Shown: in pieces, positions 57,805 to 64,000 of the stretch
How the letters are laid out: every line of letters begins with the position of its first letter
Numbering within the stretch: the stretch's first letter is position 1
NCBI GenBank assembly: GCA_052246295.1
Contig: JBQQCO010000011.1
Origin: Piscibacillus sp052246295
GTDB lineage: Bacteria > Bacillota > Bacilli > Bacillales > Alkalibacillaceae
Reading direction: 5' to 3' (one strand)
DNA: 64,000 bases
Notes under the pieces: model-generated
What the model saw: only the letters and a program-made list of their open reading frames with translations
Database searches by the model: none
What the model was told of the DNA's origin: nothing
Position numbers and translations under genes: made by a program

Positions 57805-58200
57805 TTATGATAAATTTAACTGCCAAGATACACCGAAACGATCATTTAGCCAACCGAACTTACGACTAAAATCATATTGATCTAATGGCATGAGCACATT
57901 CCCACCAGCACTTAGTTTCTGAAACAGCTCTTCAATTTCATCCTCTGAGTCGCATTCTAAGAAGATAGAAAAAGATGGTGTGAAATCAAACTCATGCTTG
58001 ATCGAACTGTCCATACAAATAAACTCTTGGTCTTTTAACATGAAGACGGCACGCATTATTAAGTCTTCTTCTCCTTGGTCATCTTTTCCTGAACGTATTA
58101 TTTCATTAATTTGAGAATCTTCTATAAGGTTTGTGTAAAAATTGAGTGCTTCTTCTGCTCGTCCATCCTGAAACATTAAGAACGGTGAAACTTGTTTCAT
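57805..58200 (-). CDS. PhnB-like VOC family protein
   Basis: A 131-residue glyoxalase-fold protein of the PhnB/3-demethylubiquinone methyltransferase-like group: VSPFLMFQDGRAEEALNFYTNLI at the start, FTPSFSIFLECDSEDEIEELFQKLSAGGNVLMPLD, and FGWLNDRFGVSWQLNLS at the end. Most members have no known enzyme activity. Start ATG 58198-58200 after GAGAGTGAT; a GTG 9 bp earlier lies in the site. Followed by a hairpin. Confidence 0.9.
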   Translation of the reverse strand: MKQVSPFLMFQDGRAEEALNFYTNLIEDSQINEIIRSGKDDQGEEDLIMRAVFMLKDQEFICMDSSIKHEFDFTPSFSIFLECDSEDEIEELFQKLSAGGNVLMPLDQYDFSRKFGWLNDRFGVSWQLNLS

Positions 58201-58262
58201 GAGAATCACTCTCTTTCATTTAGATTTAGATTCATTATAACAGAGGAAAAAGATTACATTGA

Positions 58263-59486
58263 TTAAGTTTCATTTACATCCTCATAATAGGTTATGTATT
58301 GCTTGTTCATCACAAAGGTTACAAACACCAATGAACTAATAAACATAAATGACGACAACACGATGATGGTTATCCTTAATGAAATAATGTCTGCAAGTAA
58401 CCCTACGAGTAAAATGAGCAACACCTGAGAGGCACTTTGTACCAACTGGATAATGCTTGTGACACGCCCCATTACATTAGTTTCCACATTGTTTTGGTAA
58501 AACGTAGATACTCCAGCATTGAAAAAAACTAAAAAGAATCCTAGAATGACAAACCCTACAGAGATAGATAAGAAAGACCAAGAAAACGCGTAAATGATAT
58601 AACCAATAGACGCCATCACAATACCAATACTAATCATAAACCTTAACGATAAACGGTGGGAGAAAACAGACAGTATCACTCCACCTACTACAGAACCAAC
58701 ACCTGTAATACTAACTATTAGACTGTATTCAACTTCTGATAATCCAATCACAAGTTGCGCAAAAACAACTTCTTGTGCATCCATCGCAAATGTGGCGACC
58801 ATCACAAAAACAAATCCAAAGTAGATCATCGTAATATATTTATGGTCTTCCATGAAGCTTTTAACAATAGTGAAATCTTCTCTAACTTGTTTTAAAGTTA
58901 ATTTTGGAATTGAATTCTTGTCGATTTTTTCAGGATTAGCGATCAGTAAAAGCAATAATGCTGCTACAAAAAAGAAAATACCATTAATCCAAAGAGTTGT
59001 TTGAACATTTGTGACTAACATTAATGCCCCACCAATGGCTGGACCTATAATAAAGGCTGTCGAGGATGTAAAACCACTTATCGAATTAAAACGTTTTCTC
59101 ATAGGTTTAGGTACCAAGTTGGTCTTAAAGGTCATTGACGATGGTCCAAAGAAGGCATTGGCGATGTTAAGAATAACTAAAATGACATAAATGACAATTA
59201 CATTAGGTGCAAACGGTAATAACATAATAAAAGCACCACGAACTATGTATGTTTGAATCATAATCATGCGTTTACTACGAAAATCAATATAACTACCCGT
59301 CCAGAAATTCGTCACGATTTTGGTTAATGGCGCGATTAGCCAAAGTGTCGCAACTGCGGTTGCTGAACCTGTCATGTTATATACCAAAATATTAATGGCC
59401 ACGAGGTAAATGAAGTTTCCTAGATTACCGAGCCCTAGCGATATTAAAAGTATAATAGGATAGCGCCAACCACTTGAATGATTCAA
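58263..59486 (-). CDS. MFS efflux transporter
   Basis: A 407-residue 12-helix carrier of the MFS_3/EntS-like branch: SSGWRYPIILLISLGLGNLGNFIYLVAINILVYNMTGSATAVAT start and TGSYIDFRSKRMIMI loop motif. The substrate is unknown. The start is TTG 59484-59486, 7 bp after GAGGAG. It lies 70 bp after the metallophosphoesterase gene in the reverse order on the same strand, with no regulator next to it. Confidence 0.91.
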   Translation of the reverse strand: MNHSSGWRYPIILLISLGLGNLGNFIYLVAINILVYNMTGSATAVATLWLIAPLTKIVTNFWTGSYIDFRSKRMIMIQTYIVRGAFIMLLPFAPNVIVIYVILVILNIANAFFGPSSMTFKTNLVPKPMRKRFNSISGFTSSTAFIIGPAIGGALMLVTNVQTTLWINGIFFFVAALLLLLIANPEKIDKNSIPKLTLKQVREDFTIVKSFMEDHKYITMIYFGFVFVMVATFAMDAQEVVFAQLVIGLSEVEYSLIVSITGVGSVVGGVILSVFSHRLSLRFMISIGIVMASIGYIIYAFSWSFLSISVGFVILGFFLVFFNAGVSTFYQNNVETNVMGRVTSIIQLVQSASQVLLILLVGLLADIISLRITIIVLSSFMFISSLVFVTFVMNKQYITYYEDVNET

Positions 59487-59556
59487 TCGATCACTCCTCT
59501 CACTTTTAGGTTACCATGTTTGAGGAGTTTTTTGATTGAATTTTTTGACAATAAAG

Positions 59557-60378
59557 TTAATTTTGGGGGTTAATTTTAATGAGGCTCATCTGACTTGGAT
59601 TTAAGAAACGTATAGGCGCAACACTAGTCCCTAGACCACTATCGATATAAAGGCGCTGTTTCTCTCCTATTTCATACAATCCTTGGTCTAACGATGGGAA
59701 AAACCCTTGATCTGGTGCTACTAATGCACCTACGAATGGTAGCCTCACCTGCCCGCCGTGCGTGTGACCACTTAAAATTAAGTCTGCCGGTAAATCATCA
59801 TATTTCGTTACAACAGTTGGGGCATGTGATAACAAGATAGTCAATCTGTCTTCAACTAGATTGTTAAAGGCCTTATCGACTTGTTCGTGTGCAGTTGACT
59901 CATCATCAATACCAACCAAGTTGATCGACAGCGTCCCTATCGTAATTGGAACATGACGATTATTTAGTACAACAACGCCACGCTCAGTTAAACCACTTAT
60001 AAATTCATTGGTTCTCTTATTTTCCCACTCATGGTTGCCCGTCACAAAATAAACCTGACCATGAATCGACGTTAGTTGTTCAACCAGTTCAAAGACAGAC
60101 GTGAACTCCTCTGTCTTTCGGTCGATCAGATCTCCTGTTATAACAATAAGATCAGCGTTTAATGACTCGACTTTATTCAATAGTTTGTGATGACCCTCAC
60201 CAAACTCTCTATTATGTAAATCACTCAATTGTAAGATATTAATGCTCTGTCCCTGTGGCATTTTACTACTTTCAATTGGCACGGTATTAACTTTAAAATA
60301 GTTCGTATCCATATAAACCTTAACGATCAAGACTATGAACACGATCAATAATCCTATATAAAATAACTTACGCTTCAT
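59557..60378 (-). CDS. Membrane-anchored metallophosphoesterase (YkuE-like)
   Basis: A 273-residue protein with one amino-terminal membrane helix (residues 5-23) and a calcineurin-like phosphoesterase domain outside the cell or at its face. The dimetal motifs are LQLSDLHNREFG, VITGDLIDR, VTGNHEWE, LLSHAP and LSGHTHGGQVRLP. B. subtilis YkuE is the nearest well-known relative; the substrate is unknown. Site GGCGGTG. It follows the L12-like gene by 11 bp and is probably in an operon with it. Confidence 0.92.
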   Translation of the reverse strand: MKRKLFYIGLLIVFIVLIVKVYMDTNYFKVNTVPIESSKMPQGQSINILQLSDLHNREFGEGHHKLLNKVESLNADLIVITGDLIDRKTEEFTSVFELVEQLTSIHGQVYFVTGNHEWENKRTNEFISGLTERGVVVLNNRHVPITIGTLSINLVGIDDESTAHEQVDKAFNNLVEDRLTILLSHAPTVVTKYDDLPADLILSGHTHGGQVRLPFVGALVAPDQGFFPSLDQGLYEIGEKQRLYIDSGLGTSVAPIRFLNPSQMSLIKINPQN

Positions 60379-60389
60379 ATGCGCACCGC

Positions 60390-60689
60390 CTATTTAAACT
60401 TTTTCAAATCATCTTTTAACGATTCACTTCTCAGCTCATCCACCAATTGCTTACCTTCAATTAACGAGAGGCCAAATGTCTGTCTAGCCAGCTTAACAGC
60501 CTGTGCTTCTTTTCCCTGTCTTATGTATTCACGAATATCTTTATAAACAGGATGCTCGGGTAAATCAACTTCCCGCTCAATTCGCCCTAAACGGTTTTCT
60601 AGTGATTTAACCTTATTTTCTAAATGAATTGCTCTAAAGATGATGATTGAAACCATACTTAAGATAAAAAATATAATACTCCATTCCAT
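60390..60689 (-). CDS. Membrane-anchored protein with ribosomal L7/L12 C-domain-like fold
   Basis: A 99-residue protein: one membrane helix (residues 3-20), a coiled-coil-like linker (LENKVKSLENRLGRIEREV) and a carboxy-terminal segment EAQAVKLARQTFGLSLIEGKQLVDELR. That segment follows the pattern of the L7/L12 carboxy-terminal domain. Such fusions are known as small hypothetical proteins in Bacillus; the function is unknown. Site GGAGGG. Operon with the metallophosphoesterase. Confidence 0.8.
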   Translation of the reverse strand: MEWSIIFFILSMVSIIIFRAIHLENKVKSLENRLGRIEREVDLPEHPVYKDIREYIRQGKEAQAVKLARQTFGLSLIEGKQLVDELRSESLKDDLKKFK

Positions 60690-60704
60690 GAGTTTCCCTC
60701 CAAT

Positions 60705-61205
60705 TTACACCGATTCCATTCCGCTCGAATCATATAACTTCTCTAATATCATTACTATAATGACTAAACCAATTGATAGAGTTAAACCACTTGTTTGACC
60801 TAAACCAATCAATTGAGTAATTGTAAATATAACGATTCCTCTTGTAAGAAATACTGCTGCCTGATATAGAAGATTTTCCCCAAAGAGATACTTCAACAAT
60901 ATTTCTATCAATCTATCTAAAGAATAAAAGTAAATAAATAGACTGATCGCCAAAATAATCAGCTGTTGAATATCTATGTTTAATGAGAAAGCGTGGTCAA
61001 TAAGTATTGAAGAGCCTAATAATGTTAATAAAATGATTCCAAATACGGCTGTTGGTATTAAAGCTAAAAGCAGCGATACCAACGTCACACCAAACATGTT
61101 TAATTTTTTATCATTAGGCTCTTTTATGTTTTCTTTCTTAATGAATAAAAAAATGAATAAAAATAAGATCAAAAAGATTATGGATAACGTCATTATGAGT
61201 TTCAT
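60705..61205 (-). CDS. Membrane protein of unknown function
   Basis: A 166-residue protein with four hydrophobic helices (about residues 3-22, 38-62, 78-96 and 121-157). Charged segments (KKENIKEPNDKK; EILLKYLFGE) mark loops. No family is recognised. ATG 61203-61205 follows TAGGTG; the longer reading to 61244 lacks a site. It lies just before the L12-like gene on the same strand and probably starts that operon. Confidence 0.7.
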   Translation of the reverse strand: MKLIMTLSIIFLILFLFIFLFIKKENIKEPNDKKLNMFGVTLVSLLLALIPTAVFGIILLTLLGSSILIDHAFSLNIDIQQLIILAISLFIYFYSLDRLIEILLKYLFGENLLYQAAVFLTRGIVIFTITQLIGLGQTSGLTLSIGLVIIVMILEKLYDSSGMESV

Positions 61206-61345
61206 ATAACACCTACAGCTCCAAGCTTTTATATCCCCAATCATAATACGATTTCAGCTTACAAGTGGTTTCAACAAAATATCTATACAATGTAAGTGTA
61301 TGATAAAGTTAAAGGGATGTATTTCAAATACAGGGGGAATTAACT

Positions 61346-61810
61346 TTGGAGAGTAATCAAGCAGATCGGATTGTGAATGATATAAAAGTCATTAAACAGC
61401 AACTCAGTGAAAAGATGACAACTAAACTTGGATTAGATCAATACATAAGAATGACTAAACGATTAGATGATCATGCTAGTGAATGTGAAGAGTGCGTTAA
61501 TTACTTAAATGATTTAGAGATGCACTTCAAGGACTTACAACATAGAATTAATGAGCTAAATAAAGATAATTATCAGCGACATCACAAGCAAACAAACCTT
61601 CTTAAAGGTCATTTACAAAAGAAACACGGTTTAGTACCTGAGAATCATTATATGACGTTATATATGTCAGTCGGGATTAGCCTTGGAGTGGCACTGGGGA
61701 TGCTTCTTTTTGACAATATAGCACTAGGGATCCCAATAGGAATGACACTTGGGATTGCGATTGGTACTGGAATGGATTCTGATGCAAAAAAGAAAGGAAA
61801 AGTGATATAA
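61346..61810 (+). CDS. Coiled-coil protein with glycine-zipper membrane pair
   Basis: A 154-residue protein. The first 100 residues are helical and charged with two close Cys (CEEC near residue 47). Residues about 104-143 are two hydrophobic glycine-zipper-like segments (MSVGISLGVALGMLLF; GIPIGMTLGIAIGTGM), then a Lys-rich end. No family is recognised. The start is TTG 61346, 8 bp after CAGGGGG. Followed after 40 bp by the CueP-type gene on the same strand. Confidence 0.72.
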   Translation: MESNQADRIVNDIKVIKQQLSEKMTTKLGLDQYIRMTKRLDDHASECEECVNYLNDLEMHFKDLQHRINELNKDNYQRHHKQTNLLKGHLQKKHGLVPENHYMTLYMSVGISLGVALGMLLFDNIALGIPIGMTLGIAIGTGMDSDAKKKGKVI

Positions 61811-61849
61811 TTTTATTGCTAACAAGAAAATAAAGGAGCGTCATTATAG

Positions 61850-62368
61850 ATGAAGTTAAAACTCTTACTAACTACCTTCTTGATTTCAGTCGTTTTAGTT
61901 GGATGTGGACAAGATGAAGAAGCAACAACAGGTGACATGGATGTTAAAGAGGTTGTGAATGACTATAGTACTGATGAAATTACAGAAGGTTCTGCTTCTA
62001 TTACAGCAGAGGAACTGATCATTCAAGATGAAAATGGACAAGAAAAGACATACGACCTTCCAAAAGATGAGTTTTTTGTCTCAATTGCACCGTTTGTCAA
62101 TCAAACGCACCCTTGTACTAACCATAGCTTAACGGGTTGCCAAGGCGAAATGGTTGAAGAAACATTCTCAGTTCATATTGAAGACCAAGATGGCCAAGTG
62201 ATCGTTGATGACGAAGTCAAAACGTTTAAGAATGGTTTCTTTGACTTATGGCTACCTCGCGACAAAACATATAACGTGACCATTAAACATGGTGACAAAG
62301 TTGTTGAACAAGAGATCTCCACGTTTGAGTCGGATGGGACTTGTATCACAACTATGCAATTGTCCTAA
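61850..62368 (+). CDS. cueP: CueP family copper-binding lipoprotein
   Basis: A 172-residue lipoprotein (lipobox LVGC, Cys19) with a CueP domain: FFVSIAPFVNQTHPCTNHSLTGCQGEM (near residue 75; Cys, His and Cys of the copper site), FKNGFFDLWLPRDK and a final GTCITT Cys. In Salmonella CueP binds periplasmic copper and delivers it to SodC. Here the protein would sit on the outer membrane face. The signature Cys are all present. Site AAAGGAG. A terminator follows. Confidence 0.92.
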   Translation: MKLKLLLTTFLISVVLVGCGQDEEATTGDMDVKEVVNDYSTDEITEGSASITAEELIIQDENGQEKTYDLPKDEFFVSIAPFVNQTHPCTNHSLTGCQGEMVEETFSVHIEDQDGQVIVDDEVKTFKNGFFDLWLPRDKTYNVTIKHGDKVVEQEISTFESDGTCITTMQLS

Positions 62369-62375
62369 ACGTGTT

Positions 62376-62409
62376 AAAACCCTTCAAATTTAGTTTTGAA
62401 GGGTTTTTG
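62376..62409. terminator. Bidirectional terminator after cueP
   Basis: AAACCCTTCAAA / TTTGAAGGGTTT stem, T run on the plus side; convergent with the gene ending at 62411. Confidence 0.87.
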
Positions 62410-62410
62410 T

Positions 62411-62599
62411 TTATCTTTCTTGATCAAAGTCATCTGGGTTTAATTCATCTGTTATATCACCTTGGATACGCCCGTTTTTAAGCTTTTCCTCTTTTTGATC
62501 AAAATCATCTGGATTTAGCTCGTCTGTTATTTTATTTCTGTTCTGGCGATTTTGTTGGTTGTTTTGATTTTGTGGTTCTTTACGGTTCATGTTGTTCAC
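62411..62599 (-). CDS. Small Asn/Gln-rich protein with duplicated ITDELNPDDFDQ motif
   Basis: A 62-residue polar, probably disordered protein. The 12-residue motif ITDELNPDDFDQ occurs twice (near residues 24-35 and 49-60), with a charged linker between. The amino terminus is Asn/Gln-rich. The ribosome binding site AGGAGTGAAC lies just before the ATG. No family is recognised. The exact duplication suggests two copies of a short binding motif. Confidence 0.72.
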   Translation of the reverse strand: MNNMNRKEPQNQNNQQNRQNRNKITDELNPDDFDQKEEKLKNGRIQGDITDELNPDDFDQER

Positions 62600-62651
62600 T
62601 CCTCTAATTTTATATGTTTAGTTTGAGGAGAGAAATCGACATTATGCATTT

Positions 62652-63104
62652 TTACTTTTCTAGATGTTGCTTTAACGCATCCAGGTCTTTCGCACATGCT
62701 TTCTTAAATGAACCAGCCATTAATTTACCAAATATCTTTGACAATCCTGTAAGTCCTTTGATTTCACCATGAAGTGCGACTATAGAGTGGTTACCTTCTG
62801 ACTTAACTGTATGAGTGAAAATATATTCACCTTTTCCTGTGGTTCCTTTTGTTCCGTCGCAACGTAATATGACTTTTTCAGGTTCCTGAAGCTCAATAAC
62901 TTCAAAATGTTCGGTGGCCTCCTTACCAAACATCTTCCTAGTTTCCAACCATTCACTTCCCACTCTTATCGGGCCATCATCTAGACGCTCCATACGGACT
63001 AAGCCTTGCATCCAATGCTGTGCATCATCGAGGTCAAGTAAACTTTCGTAAGCTTTTTCTTTAGGAACATTAATCTTTCGTTCAACCTCAAAATAAATAC
63101 TCAT
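62652..63104 (-). CDS. SRPBCC (polyketide cyclase/START-like) family protein
   Basis: A 150-residue SRPBCC-fold protein: FEVERKINVPKEKAYESLLDLDDAQHWMQGLVRMERLDDGPIRVGSEWLE at the start, with beta strands EHFEVIELQEPEKVILRCDG and a long carboxy-terminal helix. It has a hydrophobic pocket for a lipid-like ligand; no ligand can be named. Site GGCGGAGG. It is the last gene before the gene-poor stretch at the right edge. Confidence 0.9.
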   Translation of the reverse strand: MSIYFEVERKINVPKEKAYESLLDLDDAQHWMQGLVRMERLDDGPIRVGSEWLETRKMFGKEATEHFEVIELQEPEKVILRCDGTKGTTGKGEYIFTHTVKSEGNHSIVALHGEIKGLTGLSKIFGKLMAGSFKKACAKDLDALKQHLEK

Positions 63105-63182
63105 TTAGTTTCCTCCGCCTTTTTAAATGATTATAACATGAACCTCAATTACTAAAATATTCTAATATAAAACTTTGCAATA

Positions 63183-63210
63183 AAAAAAGCTGAGATTATA
63201 TATAACCTCA
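63183..63210 (-). terminator. Terminator-like palindrome facing a gene outside the window
   Basis: Minus strand TGAGGTTATATATAATCTCA (one mismatch pair in each arm) followed by GC and seven T. It would end transcription coming from the right, but no minus-strand gene lies there before the possible transposon end. Confidence 0.5.
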
Positions 63211-63350
63211 TGTTCACGGACATTATTGTTGGTAACTATGAAATCCCTTAATATCAATGTTTTTTAAATGTTGTAATTTTTTTAACTTACATTATTGATG
63301 GTAACTTATATTTTTATAGCTTAAAAAGGGACAATAATGTTAGTAACTAA
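63206..63350 (+). mobile_element. Possible Tn7-like transposon end with three TnsB-type sites
   Basis: From TGT at 63211, three direct repeats of consensus ACAWTAWTGWTRGTAACT occur at 63218-63237, 63287-63306 and 63329-63348. Tn7 ends also begin TGT and carry several direct TnsB sites such as GACAATAAAGTCTTAAACT. The element would extend to the right, beyond the window. CCTCA (63206-63210) could be the 5-bp target duplication. No transposase gene of this type is visible here. Confidence 0.4.
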
Positions 63351-63875
63351 GCAGATTGTCTTACTCTTTTATCACAAAACTGTAGATTCGAATAATAAAT
63401 TAAAATTATTAATTATCCCCTTTTTGACTGAGCGGTCTACTCTATTGATAGAAGGCCATAATATGAGAAATATTTAGTTATGTTTGATAAGAATTATAGC
63501 TCTAAAGACTAGTTGAAAAGGCCCTTATGAAATTGAACTTCAAAATGTTTTGACCTTTTTACTGATATCCAACATAAAAAGAGGATTGAAGAGATAGGGG
63601 GTTAATTAAAAAGGCAACAAAAGATTACCAAGTGGACCAATAGAATAATGAATAATAAATTAAAAACATATAAGCCATATTAAGTTATATTTTTGTTAAC
63701 TTTTTATTTTTGTTGTGCTGAGCTTTTATTAAATACACATAAAAAGCCCTCTCAAAATTCCGTGGTAATAAAGTGAGAGGGCAGTAATAATGCCATTGTT
63801 CGTATTAGATAGAAAAATATAAACATAATTTAATTAATTATATATTTTACCTTGTTGACACCGAGAGATTTAAAA
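63350..63875. other. Gene-poor AT-rich stretch
   Basis: About 520 bp with stops in all frames and no ORF with a ribosome binding site. The only structured item is a 9-bp stem terminator at 63741-63783. It is compatible with the inside edge of a transposon or with decayed sequence. Confidence 0.6.
63741..63783 (-). terminator. Terminator for a minus-strand gene to the right
   Basis: GCCCTCTCA (63746-63754) pairs with TGAGAGGGC (63774-63782); read on the minus strand it ends in TTTTTATG. The gene it served is separated from it by the insertion sequence end at 63876. Confidence 0.7.
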
Positions 63876-64000
63876 GGGAGTGTCAAAAAGTTTGTGTAAA
63901 TGACGACGTTCCATCTGTATTAAGTTAGCTGCATTATTTATATGATCGACCTTTAGGTCGTAATGGTGGCTTCTTCTTCAGTTGCCAACCCAGCAGCTTG
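63876..64000 (-). mobile_element. End of an insertion sequence (IS256-like ends), continuing past the window
   Basis: GGGAGTGTCAAAAAGTTTGTGTAAA at its left tip resembles inverted repeats of IS256-family elements (from memory). Just inside it a minus-strand reading frame ends at 63934, as expected for a transposase 3' end near the right inverted repeat. The other end and the target duplication lie outside the window. Confidence 0.6.
63934..64000 (-). CDS. Transposase carboxy terminus (partial)
   Basis: Only the last 21 residues are visible: KLLGWQLKKKPPLRPKGRSYK, then TAA. Basic and compatible with a transposase tail. The call rests on its position inside an insertion-sequence-like inverted repeat, not on a recognised motif. 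The gene begins to the right of the window. Confidence 0.45.
   Translation of the reverse strand, partial: KLLGWQLKKKPPLRPKGRSYK

Noticed and set aside
63350..63740. A gene between the transposon-like end and the insertion sequence
   Set aside because: Short frames are broken by stops and none has a ribosome binding site or protein-like composition.

Overview
The window looks like chromosomal DNA of an endospore-forming, low-GC Gram-positive bacterium (Bacillaceae). Evidence: AT-rich sequence, strong AGGAGG-type ribosome binding sites, frequent TTG/GTG starts, many Rho-independent terminators, an S-box (SAM-I) riboswitch, a SpoVAF germination protein, a YozQ-like small protein and a leaderless CwlC-like cell-wall amidase. 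Many proteins are rich in Asp and Glu, which would fit a moderately halophilic or alkaliphilic genus; that is a guess and no species can be named from this sequence. No rRNA, tRNA or CRISPR array was seen.

Layout. 0-6 kb: a TetR/ABC exporter operon cut by the left edge, a lipoprotein, an ArsR-DUF2087 regulator with an MFS exporter that shares its operator, and a regulator/hydrolase/small membrane protein/YbjQ operon behind a perfect 28-bp palindrome. 6-16.5 kb: SpoVAF, a NIPSNAP-Nudix protein apparently starting at ATC, a DUF819 transporter, a carbonic-anhydrase-like protein, a secreted M14 carboxypeptidase, a structured 117-bp repeat, a desaturase-like flavoprotein, manganese catalase, a DJ-1 family protein and a LysM-3D wall protein. 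16.5-30.7 kb: GNAT enzymes, an MscS channel, heme catalase, DinB, a YhfK-like reductase, a PadR pair, an MFS carrier, YdbS-YdbT, TrhO and a NERD protein. 30.8-34.5 kb: hom-metY-metX on the minus strand behind a SAM riboswitch. 34.5-43 kb: small metabolic enzymes, ferredoxin, RlmA, methylmalonyl-CoA epimerase, YjbQ and several small proteins. 43-53 kb: an efflux and regulation block (three MFS exporters, a winged-helix/TPR-like regulator, an SgrR-like regulator, DinB, a Cys-rich copper-type protein) and a two-component flavin monooxygenase pair. 53-63.1 kb: CdsA-like enzyme, bifunctional wall hydrolase, MFS, metallophosphoesterase, CueP-type copper lipoprotein and small proteins. 63.1-64 kb: a gene-poor stretch that resembles the end of a Tn7-like transposon, followed by the end of an insertion sequence that leaves the window.

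The most unusual structure is a set of six intergenic tandem arrays (8.5, 18.9, 22.1, 29.6, 41.7 and 53.2 kb). Each is built of exactly 20- or 21-bp units with a conserved half and a variable half. Each array has its own core motif, except that the 8.5- and 22.1-kb arrays share GGCGA. All lie in intergenic sequence at the 3' side of a gene, and five lie next to a terminator hairpin. They match no feature class I know and are reported as the main lead. The Tn7-like end at the right edge is the second lead; its body lies outside the window.
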